This document shows positions 23,150-34,645 of a stretch of 64,000 nt of DNA, one piece after another (position 1 is the first letter of the stretch; every line of letters begins with the position of its first letter). The position numbers and the translations under genes are program-made. Origin of the DNA: Siphonodentalium dalli (lineage: Eukaryota > Mollusca > Scaphopoda > Gadilida > Siphonodentaliidae); NCBI GenBank assembly GCA_032622095.1, contig CP136068.1, positions 157,923,465 through 157,987,464 on the forward strand, written 5' to 3'. Below the pieces are notes generated by a model. The model searched no databases, had not been told where the DNA came from, and saw nothing but the letters and a program-made list of their open reading frames with translations.

Positions 23150-23684
23150 TTTTATTTTCCAGGAAACGGAAAAACAGTATTGATACTTGGTGACTCTATC
23201 ATCAAATTTGTTTCTGATATTGACGGTGCATATGTTGAGTGCCTTCGTGGTTATACCATCAACAGATTGGCAGGTTACGTTCGGGACTCATTGGCATTCA
23301 TCCAATCCTTTGATTGTGTACTGGTACATGTAGGTACAAACGATATAGCTAACGGTTTGACCGAAGGCGACTTAGAATCAGAATTCGGAAATCTAATTGG
23401 AACTTTAAAGAAACTCAAAGTAAAAATCACTATGTCAGCTATTCTTCCGAGGCCATGTGATTACCAGTACACAGCTAACAAGGTTTACAGAGTAAACAAC
23501 AAGTTGAAGACTCTTTGTAATCGTAATTACATAACATTTGGTCATTCATTTCGTCCATTTTTTATTAAAAGGGGGCAATCCTGATAGATCATTATATGCC
23601 AGAAGGGATGGTGGTTTACACCTGAATATGTTAGGATCAAAAGTTCTAACAAAATTTTTCTTCCAGTTAATTAAGCAGATGTAA
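23150..23684 (+). pseudogene. SGNH/GDSL-type hydrolase domain of the Ngaro element
   Basis: The frame continues that of the recombinase after its TAA. VLILGDSIIKFV (about 23174) carries the block I GDS serine, VLVHVGTNDIANG (about 23322) the block III GTND, and a C-terminal DGGLHLN (about 23611) the D-x-x-H of block V. The last block lies in another frame, so there is a one-base shift near 23572. There is no ATG before GDS. The stretch between the recombinase stop and the domain reads TTTTATTTTCCAG, a good splice acceptor, so expression by splicing or read-through is likely. An SGNH hydrolase ORF is a known mark of many Ngaro elements. Its role in the life cycle is unknown. Confidence 0.85.
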
Positions 23685-24484
23685 TCGTCATGAAATATTG
23701 TTAACCTAATATAAACTCAGTAGGTTCGCTATACTGTTTGAAACTCTCTGGGGACTGGGATTGACCCTCCCACACGTACTGGGTAGGCTTTCCAGGGCTA
23801 GTCACCTTGGGCCAGATAATCCTTTAAGGTGAGACTCGGGGGTCTAGCTCGCGCTGTCCTCAAGGGAGTTTCATTCAGAAAATTGTATTACTTGTTATAT
23901 TATTTTGTAATTTGTAAATAATTAATATTTGTGATATATATACATGTATGCTAAAAGCTCATCTTTATGAAGGTAGATCTCCTAGTCACAATATGTCTAT
24001 CATCTAAGCTAGCAGTGCCAGCTCCAGTTAGTCAACTGAGTCAGTGGTATATTATAATTTCTACATGGAGGATATCGGGCTGCTGTTTGCATTGCAATAT
24101 GTTGTTACCAGTCACTCAAGAGTGGCTTGGGCTGTGATTGTTACATCAATACAGGTACATCAATTAAAGCCGAAGAATTTCAGGTAGGCTAGAAACTTAA
24201 TCACTTACTTATTTTTGGTGGACCTTCGGTTTGGCAGATTTAGCCAAAAATATGTTTAAAATATAATAATTGGATATATGTATGATCTACTTCAGCCCAT
24301 ATATATATTGTAATTGTTGACTCAGATCTGATTTGATTAATTTACAATATTGTTTATCGTGAAATTTGTAGAAAACTATGAATCGTTTGAATACTGATGA
24401 ATTTGATTTGGAAAATCATTATCATGATGAATTACATTGTCATTGATGATTGAATATGAAATTAGTTCAAATTACGATTGATTG
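23685..24484. other. Ngaro 3-prime non-coding region
   Basis: No frame is present. A GC-richer patch at about 23750-23875 (GGTGAGACTCGGGGGTCTAG) precedes an AT-rich tail. The 3-prime repeats expected for a Ngaro should lie here, but I could not see a convincing direct repeat of the leader. Confidence 0.4.
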
Positions 24485-24960
24485 TATTTATCAAATTATT
24501 ATAATTGGGGAGCGTAGCAAAATAAATATAAACCCCAAAAGTTCTTACGTTCTCTTTCCGTGAAGATTAACACAACGTTAGATTTTATATTGACGATTTC
24601 TCCATTGAATTCAACTGCTATAGCATAATCGCCCAATCGATGTATTTTAACGATCCATTTCATGTATTGTTGACGGCAGTAAAACGCGATACCACCTTTC
24701 ACCGACTCATTGGAGTTTCTTCAATACAATGGTATCCTGATATTTGGATCTCAGATGCATCTTTATGCCACGTTTCGCATATTGTAATGAAATCATATTT
24801 AATTAATTTTTCTAAACATTCAATATCTCTAGATTTATGCACAAATCCTTGTGCATTCCACGATGTAAAGACAAATCTACGTCGCGATTGGTGCGTTACC
24901 ATCAACTCATTTTCACATCAATCATATTTGAGAACTATAACTTATAAATAAATTGGTCGA
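24485..24960 (-). pseudogene. LINE endonuclease N-terminal fragment
   Basis: Minus strand. FVFTSWNAQGFVHK and FITICETWHKD (24905-24699) are the first two blocks of an APE-type endonuclease; the E of ETW is catalytic. A frameshift follows, then GGIAFYCRQQYMKWIV and FWGLYLFCYAPQL (24702-24499). The match stops at the Y-A-P position. The LINE fragment at 18360 starts at the equivalent Y-I-P-P, across the Ngaro element. Confidence 0.75.
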
Positions 24961-27573
24961 CGGTCGGTAGGAACAAGAAACAACGGCAAGCAATACATTC
25001 CTAGATTATCACAAACATACATGTACGAGCTCATATTGTTGAAATTTATTCCAAGCAGCCGACTCCAGTTATTTTATAAACTATTGTGGAGAAACACACA
25101 TATATAATACGTATGAATACACCCGTTATTTTACATGTATCTTCAAACAGTTCACTGCGGACTATTATTTAAATAATAATGACAAGCATCAAACTGCACC
25201 TCCGTTTTTCTTAAATCGTTTTTACACTGAAATGTGTAGGATCATTTGCTAACCCTGACATATTTGTGCAATACCAGATACAAAATAAACGCTGCATGAA
25301 ATAACTCAATACAATATACAAATGTTATTTACTAAACTTCCGGTATGAAGCTTGGTGAGTGTTACCATCTATACACGACAGCATTTAATTATGTTCCATT
25401 TCCAGCTAAATCCTCGGCATTCAATTGGTTAACGCTCGCGCAACATATCCCATGTTTACGGCTTTCGCGCGTGCGAAGGGTTCTTTAGTCTTGATTGACA
25501 GCCGTCTTGTTCCAATAGACGTCTGATAACAGCTGCGGCCATCTTAATTTAAGATTAAGCTCCGCCCCTCGACATCTACCGGCGCTTTGTTGGGATGACA
25601 TTAACTAACACGAACACTGACTTCCGGGTTGATAACAAGTTTTTCGAAAACAATTAATGGATCTAAATTAAAAATCAAGATTAAATCTACTTGAAAACGA
25701 AATGACACAAGACTAAATCATCAAATTTAACATCATTGAGTAAAAGCACAAGAAAAGAGAGTGCGCGCTCCGCATATCGAGATAAATCGATCGAATTGAT
25801 GGATGCACGATATTGGGCAATAAATTATAAACTGAGTTACTGAATTCACTAACTAACGGATCACAAAATCTATTTGTTATTGTAGGGCCATTAATGCCCT
25901 ATTCTATATCTGATGACTGTTGGACATGAAGATTAGGCAAGTTTTTATCACTTTATTTCACCAATCAACTTTCAATCAATACTTTCTCATATGTCCTGTC
26001 CATCTACATTGTATTTGTTTACTTGTTTGTCTGTTTTATCTAAATTACTCTACCTGTGAAGGTGACTTGATTGTCAATAAACTTAGCTTTACATATATGA
26101 TACTAGTAGGCCAATAGATATATATCTGTGTTGATTCGTTACGGTATTTAACGTACAAGTCATATTTATAGCTCTATTAGTTGGGTTGTACATATATGCT
26201 AAATATGTTGATGTTCTTTGTTGGTTCTTTCGGTTGATGTTATTTCACGGTGTCTGTATCGTCCAGATGATCAATTTCATTATTGTCAACTCAGTCTTGA
26301 AAAAATGCATATTTCTATTGAGACTTATTTGCTATTATTGCACAAATTATTAAATATTGAAAACAAATATACATTTGGTCAAAATTAATTATGAGCATTG
26401 AGCAGAGCCTGGTTGAAATGCTACGGTGTGGCGAATCATACTCGTCTGCGAGCGACGGTCAGAACTGATGCTATATATGCATGGTTCTATTAATGGTTTG
26501 TATTTTGATGAGGTAAACTGCTCGTAACCTCCATTGTAGACAATTTCACACCAGGTTCTATTCATAAACAAATTAGAAATTTGGCATAAGGAACTGTAGT
26601 AAACAAATGTCTGTCCAAATGACTAGATCATTGAGACTCGGGCAGACATATACGGGTAGGGTAATCCAATGTTAATAATGTAATGAGGCAGCATGTTTAA
26701 CACAACCTTTATTATTAAACATTATAAAGTTAATATATTAAAGACATATTATGGACTTGTTCGGGCACGTGAAACTGATAAGTTAGTATTCAGGCACCAT
26801 GCCAACTGGGAGAATGTAGCATTCTACTATCAGAGGCTCAGAGCCAAAAATCTGAAACAAATCGACCGTACCACTCCATTGAAAACATCGCCTGAACTAC
26901 ACTCAAATGAAAAATATTTATGACTAGATTCGGGATGCAACTATCAACGATAAATTTACAAAAATGATTCCGCCAACGAAAGTCACTGCATTTCAATAAT
27001 ATATAAGAATGACGGTGTGTGTTGTGAATTTGGAAATAATATTTGTAAAATGTAACTAAGTACTTTGAGGAAGATTATTCACCATTTCTATTTGGTCACC
27101 CTACTGGAGTGTTTCACATCACTTTAAAATTTAAAGAAATATGGTCGAAATGCAAATGAAAGAAATAATGTTGAATGAGGCAAGAAAATAAAGATGCTTT
27201 GTTTCCGTGCATCGACCGACCCTAAAAAATAACCCGCCGACCCTAAAGTGTTTATTGATATTTGGAGAAAAAGTTTTCTAAATTTTTTATTTCTGTTTTT
27301 ACGACTAATGCTCATAAATATTGATGATTATTAGTGTACAAAACACATGGCTTCTAATAACATATCCCTGTGAAAAGTGACGTGAAGTGTGTGATGGGTT
27401 GTGGATTGATGGGCATGAATTTTGCAATTTAAATTTTATGAGAGTGGATCCCATGCCTGGCTGCTTTACCTGTATGCCTTGTTTCGGACTTATGGAACAT
27501 ACTCTTGGGTTCCAAATAAACATGCATGCATATTTGTTATTTTATTTGGAAATCTGCCCCTGCATAGTGGTTA
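24961..27573. other. Intergenic, no gene recognised
   Basis: This is AT-rich with a GC-richer patch at about 25420-25620 (GCTCGCGCAACATATC, GCTGCGGCCATCTTAA). The patch could be a CpG-containing promoter or repeat, but no adjoining exon is visible. The frame at 26693-26923 (YGLVRARETDKLVFRHH) has no recognised family. Confidence 0.4.
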
Positions 27574-27579
27574 TTTGGG

Positions 27580-28043
27580 CAGCCCTGGGAATTAAGGAAA
27601 ATTTGCCTAGGCAATATTTTTGCCTATGTGAAAGAAATCAGCCTAGGCAAAAACAGATTTTACCTAGGCAATTTTGCAACAATATTGCCATCTCAAATCA
27701 ATATGATTCAATAATAACCTGAAATGCTTAGTTATTTTGGAGAAAATTTCCAGGCCACTACTCGTCATATATATACATTCCACAAAGCATCTCCAAAACT
27801 AGTGCCCTTATGGGTAGCTAGTTAATGGCCCAGTACCATGGAATCAATTTTAGGACAATATATGTAAATAGTGATTTAAGGAAGTCATTTTGGCTAAAGA
27901 GGTTCTATTTCTGATAGACACAAATCAATTTTAGTAACCCAATGAACTTGTTTTACCTAGGCAATATAATTTCCTAGGCAAACTTATTTTGCCTCTGCTT
28001 TTACCTAGGCATTGCCTATTGCCTAGGTCAATTCCCAGGGCTG
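27580..28043. mobile_element. MITE with CAGCCCTGGGAATT ends and CCTAGG-rich core
   Basis: The inverted ends CAGCCCTGGGAATT / AATTCCCAGGGCTG are flanked by TTTGGG on both sides (27574-27579, 28044-28049). Near each end, TTGCCTAGGCAA-type palindromes repeat (AATTTGCCTAGGCAATATTT, TTACCTAGGCAATTTTGC). The CAGsC termini are hAT-like, although only 6 bp of flanking duplication can be matched. Non-autonomous. Confidence 0.8.
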
Positions 28044-28438
28044 TTTGGGTCTGCAAGTTTATTAATTTTGAGGCTATGCAAATTGAAAACAGCACAAACT
28101 CAAGATTTGTATATGATTCTGATACCAAATTGATGAGCTTATAACTTTATGCATGTACAAGTTCAAGTATATTGCATACATGTGAGCATTTAAATATTGA
28201 ATAAACACCACATGACACATATTTTGTTGATTACCATGTGTGATTGCTTGGCCTATATTGCATGTACTATACAAATAATTGTTTATTAATAGTTGATGTT
28301 TTGCTCAGTTTCCCCTGTGGTATTTTTTGGGTCTGCACTGTTATTAACTTGCAATGGAATCCCCCCCCTGCACTTTTATTTGGAGCCCGAGAGTACAGAT
28401 AGGAACACTATCAACAATCATGGTGGTGTGTATTTGTA

Positions 28439-28521
28439 CAGTAATGCCATAAGTAATTGACTCTCCATCTACAGCAGAGTTATGGGTAACTTTTCAGGAT
28501 TTAGTACTTAGGGCATTACTG
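28439..28521. mobile_element. TA-flanked MITE (CAGTAATGCC ends), short copy
   Basis: TA-CAGTAATGCCATAAGTAAT ... TACTTAGGGCATTACTG-TA. TA duplication and short inverted ends fit the Tc1/mariner group. A longer copy is at 47767-47947. Confidence 0.82.
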
Positions 28522-28976
28522 TAAGTATATATACATGTATAGAGGTTATCACCACATATGGTAGGGGTACAGCTACTGTTTCCAAAAAACAGGCATGCTA
28601 GGTTGGTGTACCGGCTACCTCCAGACAATGGGATGTAGTCGTCACAATGCAAGTACAGTATTATAGTCGTGTCATGGGTAAAATTATAAAAAAGTTAGTG
28701 ACATCAATTTCGTACCAAGTTGATAGCCAACTTTAGGAAAATGTGGTATGTGAATATTAAATAAAAAACATACTTAAGCATGAAGTCATTGAAGTACCGG
28801 TAAGTTTGATCTTTTATCAATCATAATGTATATTTCCACTGTGTTTATAATCAAGCAATACTTTTCCCACAACACAATTTGGCATTTTATGTGTCTTCAG
28901 TCGAGGTGATTCAATATTTCTGCAGCTGGATAAAAAATATCAAAATAAAATAGAAAAAAAAATCCCTACCTACCTA

Positions 28977-29106
28977 CAGCCCTCTTTATTCAGATTGTTT
29001 GGCTTCGGCAATACACTACGGCAACAGTATGCAGTGGCCTAGTTTGCTTCAGCAAATTGCTTCGGCATTGAATGCTGATTGCCGTAGGCAATTATTATGA
29101 AGGCTG
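28977..29106. mobile_element. 130-bp MITE flanked by TACCTA
   Basis: Ends CAGCCCTCTTTATT / ATTATTATGAAGGCTG are flanked by TACCTA (28971-28976 and 29107-29112). Inside, TTGGCTTCGGCAATAC, CTTCAGCAAATTGCTTCGGC and GCCGTAGGCAATT form overlapping inverted motifs. Same end type and same 6-bp flank length as 27580-28043. Confidence 0.75.
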
Positions 29107-29112
29107 TACCTA

Positions 29113-30371
29113 CCCTAATTTTTTCGCTCCATTATCGGAAACATACTCTTTTTTTTTTTTGCCTGACAAATATATTTGTGTTTAAAGAATACAAAAAATG
29201 TCAATATAATTTAATATATAGATAATAAAATAAAATAATATATATTGAATTAATTAAAAATAAATTAACAATTTAACATGCTGACCAGTTAACACAATTA
29301 GTGACAGTAATCATTATTCCATTATTTAGGATCCATTGAATGAGACTGGACTTGTCTTCAGTTGTTCAGTGATCAACAATCAGCAGAAAAATTTAATCTT
29401 TAAAAAATAAGTTAAAATAGTAATTTTGGGTTCTTAAATACGTTCCACATACCGCAGAAAAGAGATTTTTTTCACCTACATGGTGTTACTAAAATAATCT
29501 TTAGGAACTCCATATTAAGGTTGATTTAATGAACTTTATGAAGCTATGGGGGGGGTAAAATAATATAAATTGCAACAAAAATGGTAAATAAAATAAATTT
29601 CATATGATTTGAGTGAATAGCATATACCACTCACACACTGACTCAAGTAACCAAACATTCGTCACAATCAGAGATGGACATGTATGTCCTTTTGTAGCCA
29701 TAAACACATTTTCAACCGTTGAACTTGACCACCGGGGTTGCTGGGTGCACGGAGATCTTCCGAAATTGGTTGGCCCATAATGTTTTATAAGTGCAATCTA
29801 AGTCGTTCTAGCTGAAAATGTGTTTTAACATTTGTAAGTCATATCCATATATAATTGAGCGTCTTACTGTATAGTATTATTCAATAAATTTGACAGTTTG
29901 TGCTATAATTCGTTAACAATTGCAACAACTTGCTCGTAAAAATTTAAAATGGTGAAGTTTGTTTACCACGTTGGATAGGTCAAGGGTCATTGGCGAAAGG
30001 TCGAGGTCACTAGCTGTTCCCTGACGCCTAAAGTGTATGCTTGGCGTCAGGTAAGCCTTGGTTAAGGATTCTTATGTTGGCGGGTGACGTCATCTAATTT
30101 GCATAGAGCAAGAGGCTCCATCTGGGGGAATAACGTTACCGGCACGTAAACGTGTAAGACCGTTTTGCAAATAATTTGTTTGACAATTCAGATAACAATT
30201 GACGGCGATCGATCTGTTTTATGTAATAGGTTAACTATAAAATCATTGATTATATAAATGAACGTTTTTTTATTATACTAAGCGGTCCCTAACTTTAATG
30301 GATTAATCCAAATTGTAGTGTTCATCGTTTGTCAAGTTGGGTGGTTCTACTCACTCTTGGGGGTGTTAGTA
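29113..30371. other. Intergenic, no gene recognised
   Basis: This is AT-rich with a T-run at 29150-29159 and a G-run at 29549-29555. No coding signature. Confidence 0.4.
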
Positions 30372-30372
30372 T

Positions 30373-30850
30373 TGCTGATGGGGTCATTGTCACAAGGCTC
30401 CGGTCACATTCGTAGCCTGCTTTTTAAATCGATCACAAATGTAGCCAGATTTTCTACGGCGATCACATTTGTAGCCAGCTTTTCATATTCACGCGAGCCT
30501 CAATGAACAAGATTAGGTTAGTCTCATTTTTCTGAGTTGATGAATGAAAAACAACACACATTTTAATTTGATATTAGTTCATCTAATAACCTGAGGTTTC
30601 CGATCAATGTCGTTAGATGCTCGAATTATTTTCCAATATAAGTTGATAAACGAAGTCAGTTTTGGAGCATGACGTCGGCATTTTAGTCACGAACGCGATG
30701 ACATCATATTTCGCGCCATATAAAGCATGGAATTAGAAAAGCTGGCTACGAATGTGATCGCCGGCGAAAAGCTGACTACATTTGTGATCGATTTAAAAAG
30801 CTGGCTACGAATGTGACCGAAGCCTTGTGACAATGACCCCATCGGCGTTA
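30373..30850. repeat. Inverted repeat, 110-bp arms, 245-bp spacer
   Basis: Left arm 30373-30484 (GGGGTCATTGTCACAAGGCT, GGTCACATTCGTAGCC, ATCGATCACAAATGTAGCC) is matched by right arm 30733-30850 in reverse. The arms contain a sub-repeat, TCACA(T/A)T(T/G)(C/T)GTAGCCAGCTTTT, three times each. It stops 70 bp upstream of the recombinase relic at 30922 and could be a MITE or an element end. Confidence 0.8.
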
Positions 30851-30921
30851 GTATTCGCACCTGTTGTATAGGTGATGTAAACAAATTACGTCGTCTGCAT
30901 TTAGTAACAAAATACGACAAA

Positions 30922-32136
30922 ATGAAGCGCTTCGCCGATCATTCGATGGATGAAATAATTTCCAAACGTGCGAATAATATTCCTAAAAATACACAGAGCT
31001 CAAATGCGGTAGCTGCCAGAACACTAAGGGAGTATTTGCAAGAAAAAAAGCAGGACACTAATTTCGAAACGTTTGATGCTGTAAAGTTGAATGAGCACTT
31101 GTGTCATTTTTACATGGACGCTCGCTCGAAAAAGGGGGAGATGTATAAGGCAAGCACGTTTGAAAACATAAGACATGCTTTGAATAGATATTTAAAGTCG
31201 CCACCACAGATGAAAAAATCGACATCATTACCAATGCTGAATTTGCTGAAGCTAATGAGTGTTTCAAAACGGCCATGTCTGAAATAAAGCTACACGGGAA
31301 AGGGGATATCACACACCATGACCAAATTGAAGATGATGATTTGAAACAAATATATAACAGCCTGTATTTATCACCGAGAACACCATACGGGTTATTCAAT
31401 CGAGTGCAAATGAACATCAGATTATACTTTTGTCGTCGTGCAAACGAAAACATGGAACTCATGACCAAAGATTCATTTTCCATACACCAATATCCTGATT
31501 GCAGAAAATATGTCCTTAAAAAAAAGGACGAATTGACAAATAATCACCGAGGTGGCGACAAAGAGACTTTTTCTGGTCACATGCCCGCGTGATAAACTCC
31601 GTCTTTTCATGCCAAATCTGAGCGAAAAAATCCTCATATCCAAACGTTACACCAATCATAGTATGGTGTTACAGGAGTTACAATTCTGGGCAGGGTAAAT
31701 TTCAGCCCATCACAAATAATGGCTGTAACAGGGCATAAGTCAGTCTCGTCCCTCTCTGTGTATCAACGAGTTTCTGACAGGGATGAGTGATGGCGAGGCC
31801 ATCGGTGGTAGTGTTTCACGTGACTCACTTGTGCCATACAATCCGCCCGTGAATCCGAGATCTGCGTGTCCGCCTCATGATGACATGAACATTTCTCAAG
31901 TTCGACCAGTAATGTCGGGAACCCAAATAACTCGGCAAATACAGCAAAAATGTTCAACAACAACACAACAAATTGAAAAATTTGCAGGAAATGGCGGTGG
32001 TGTTTTGGACAAAGTAGGCCTATCCATTGAAAACGTCCAAATGTCCCTCGACAGCACTGGCCATTACATGGGAGCTCCAATGTTTAGTGGATGTACCACT
32101 CACAACATTCACTTCGGCAGTCCTCCACATAATTGA
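30922..32136 (+). pseudogene. Crypton-derived (KIAA1958/ZMYM-type) tyrosine recombinase relic
   Basis: Four collinear pieces in alternating frames rebuild the family layout. First (from ATG 30922) is a core-binding domain with NFETFDAVKLNEHLCHFY and MYKASTFENIRHALNRYL. After a shift near 31204 come DLKQIYNSLYLSP, FNRVQMNIRLYFCRRANEN (catalytic R region) and TNNHRGGDKE, ending at a TGA (31590). Then comes RLFMPNLSEKIL with KRYTNHS (31600-31665). Finally a frame with MAVTGHKSVSSLSVYQRVSD (about 31719-31778), holding the last H and the nucleophile tyrosine. The 'NHSIR' arginine is replaced by GGT at a one-base deletion, so the active site is lost. A C-terminal tail follows (31783-32136), ending MFSGCTTHNIHF, typical of these proteins. 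It could be an element or a host-gene copy. Confidence 0.82.
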
Positions 32137-32660
32137 TGAGAAATCAAGAGAAATCCACTTACAAATTGTGCTACGATCATTCAAAACTTCCTGTGATTTT
32201 CTTGTTCTATTTATAAAACTACATCATTGATTTTTTCGTGACGTCATTCACTGGGGGCGCAACGGGTTTATAGCGTAAGCATGAGAATGCTATATAATAT
32301 GACGCATCGGTTCCAGTATGAAACTGATTCTAGCTGTCACCACAAAATTAAAGGGCTGTCAATGGAACATATACGTTATTGTGGTTGATTGACGGTAGCA
32401 TGGTGTGACATTGACGGCTTGGAGCCTATGTTCAACCGAGTCGCGCTAGATTTCGCATTTCGGCTGCGTGCATGTATAAATTTCTCGTAAACAATGAGCT
32501 TTGATTAAACTACACACATGTACTATTACTAAATATTAACATTTGATATCAATGACACGGAGTAACAATAATTACCAACAATAAATGACCATATACATAC
32601 TATGAAGTTCAACGACGCATATGCCTTGTATTATGTATCGCATTACTTCTGATAACTGGT
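32137..32660. other. No recognised feature
   Basis: This is 3-prime flank of the recombinase relic, AT-rich, without frames or repeats that I recognise. Confidence 0.4.
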
Positions 32661-32664
32661 GTCT

Positions 32665-33530
32665 GCAGAGTTCGGTTTGTTCTGTTGCTATGACATATAT
32701 GACATAGTTCGGTGACGATGTAATATTAAGATAAAATATGCTATAAGGGTTGGCGGTAGGTATTGTTGTTAAAATTATAGTCACATTCGTTAAAACCGCC
32801 ATAAACAGAAAGAATATTATATGTTAGACACATTTTGTTCTTATACCAATCATAAATATAACGTAAAATGCATGTTATTGTCATATTAGTACTCACTCTG
32901 TGTTGTGTAGACGACCACCCTGTTATGTAAACAGTATATGTAAAGAGTATGCGATAAGCAACACACTCAAAACCGGAGAAATACCACCACGATCTTTACA
33001 ACATACCGGTATAGGGCTAGCTAATCCTCTGTTCTCAAGATATCAATGTTAAATGGGTCAGCGTGAACCACTCTCCTAAATCAATCGCCACGGTGTTGAT
33101 TGTTTTGATTATCGCCCTCTGTTTACGTGCTGTATATACACAAATGATCGGCTCACACAACGAGTGTTTTGTGGATAATATCATTATACTAACTATTAGT
33201 ATATTCTTGTGGAATTTTTCAAAATGTGGTAACCGTTATTTCTAAAATTATTACCTATATAAAGAAGGCCAATCGTTGTTTTAATAGAGAACTGGCACAC
33301 GCTGAACTGTCGGATCAGTTTTCTCTTTGAAGTTTAGTCTGAACTAAAGTCGAAGAGAGAGACAGTTGTAAATATGTACACGGTGTTGAGTGTTTGCTTA
33401 TCGCTCACTATTTACGTGTGTTTTGTGGATAATATCGCATTCAATCATTATACTATACAAGAAGTATATTCTTGATGAAATTTTCATAATTTGGTAACTG
33501 TTATTTCTAAATAATAACTTATAACCAAGG
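32665..33530 (+). repeat. Dispersed repeat of about 650 bp, copy 2
   Basis: 32790-33400 matches 4700-5350 in the same orientation. A partial tandem echo (GTGTTGAGTGTTTGCTTATC) follows at 33380-33530. At 32665-32720 a TTCGGTTTGTTCTGTTGCTA motif also occurs at 15638-15657. Short frames inside are not conserved between copies. Confidence 0.8.
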
Positions 33531-33722
33531 CCATCCTTGCCTTTAAGCGATGGGCTGTGATCCCATTGAAACATTGTTCTACAGAAAAGAGTGTTGAGTG
33601 TTACCGGATGTATTGGAATCCGCGTTCTTCACGATCGACGTGTGCAGGTTACCAAGACAACAGACTAAATATTTATAGAAGGTGAACAGCGGCACGTCAT
33701 GTTCACGGCTCTTCTTTCTTAA

Positions 33723-34112
33723 CCCTTTACCCAACAAACCGGCCAAAACCGGCCAAATAAAGCTTCAACAGCCTAAAATATCTTCGGTCTGTCTCAATAG
33801 AACCATACAAATATGGATATCATTGGAACCGGCTCCTTGACCACATTGTGATAGTTACAGTTATGCCCTGTGCCAATGCATTCTCTTATATATGCGAGTC
33901 GACCATAGGTCGCCTCGCATATATAAGAGAATGCATTGGCCTAAAAAAAATCTTTTTTTAACACTTTTTACCATTTTTTCTTACATTCTTTAACAATTTT
34001 ATCATTTTTAATGTGTTAAGCCAATGCATTCTCTTATATATGCGAGGCGACCTATGGTCGACTCGCATATATAAGAGAATGCATTGGCACAGGGCCGTTC
34101 TGTTGGTAAAGG
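33723..34112. mobile_element. TTAA MITE carrying the paired hairpins, copy 1
   Basis: TTAA at 33719-33722 and 34113-34116 flank ends CCCTTTACCCAAC / GTTGGTAAAGG (the right end has lost bases). The left interior, CTTCAACAGCCTAAAATATC to TTATGCCCTGTGCC, is unique to this frame. Hairpins at 33872-33940 and 34020-34088 are in opposite orientation around an AT-rich core. The intact copy is at 63367-63760. TTAA and CCCTTT ends suggest a piggyBac-type mobiliser. Confidence 0.88.
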
Positions 34113-34263
34113 TTAAAACTAGAATTCCGGGGAGTGAGAACCAGACTCGTGATCATGTTCTTGATCTGTCCGTGGTCTGTTACCGGGTGTTTGAATCACG
34201 AAGAACATGTTCTTGATCCGCTCCTGGTCTGTTATCGGGCGTTCGAATCATGAACAACATGTT

Positions 34264-34645
34264 CGATAACTTCGTAAACCAGTTGACATGTCGCGTCTCG
34301 ATAACTTCGTAAACTAGTTCACATGTCGCGTCTCGATAACTTCGTAAACCAGTTCACATGTCGCGTCTCGATAACTTCGTAAACCAGTTCACATGTCGCG
34401 TCTCGATAACTTCGTAAACCAGTTCACATGTCGCGTCTCGATAACTTCGTAAACCAGTTGACATGTCGCGTCTCGATAACTTCGTAAACTAGTTCACATA
34501 TCGCGCTCGATAACTTCGTAAACCAGTTCACATGTCGCGTCTCTATAACTTCGTAACCCAGTTCACATGTCGCGTCTCGATAACTTCGTAAACCAGTTCA
34601 CATGTCGCGTCTCGATAACTTCGTAAACCTGTTCACATGCCGCGT
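34264..34645. repeat. 35-bp tandem array, about 11 copies
   Basis: The unit is CGATAACTTCGTAAACCAGT + TCACATGTCGCGTCT with very few changes (TTGACATG, AACTAGTT variants, one unit lacking T). High homogeneity suggests recent amplification. Confidence 0.96.

Larger units (their letters stand above)
18400..24450 (+). mobile_element. Ngaro-like tyrosine-recombinase retrotransposon
   Basis: The order gag - RT - RNase H - tyrosine recombinase - SGNH hydrolase on one strand is that of Ngaro elements, the DIRS-order group that integrates by a tyrosine recombinase, without DDE integrase or LTRs. All parts are present over about 5 kb, with two in-frame stops in gag and frameshifts in RT, RT/RNase H and the end of the hydrolase. 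The recombinase frame is intact. I could not identify the expected split direct repeats (A1, B1-A2-B2), so the outer limits are approximate: 5-prime leader from about 18400, 3-prime region to about 24450. LINE fragments in opposite orientation sit on both sides. Confidence 0.85.

Noticed and set aside
26693-26923. 76-codon plus frame with VRARETDKLVFRHH
   Set aside because: No recognised motif, no splice context, length expected by chance in this sequence.
34264-34645. ATAACTTCGTA repeated, resembling one arm of loxP
   Set aside because: Only the outer 11 bases match and no inverted partner arm TACGAAGTTAT is present; a coincidence within a tandem repeat.
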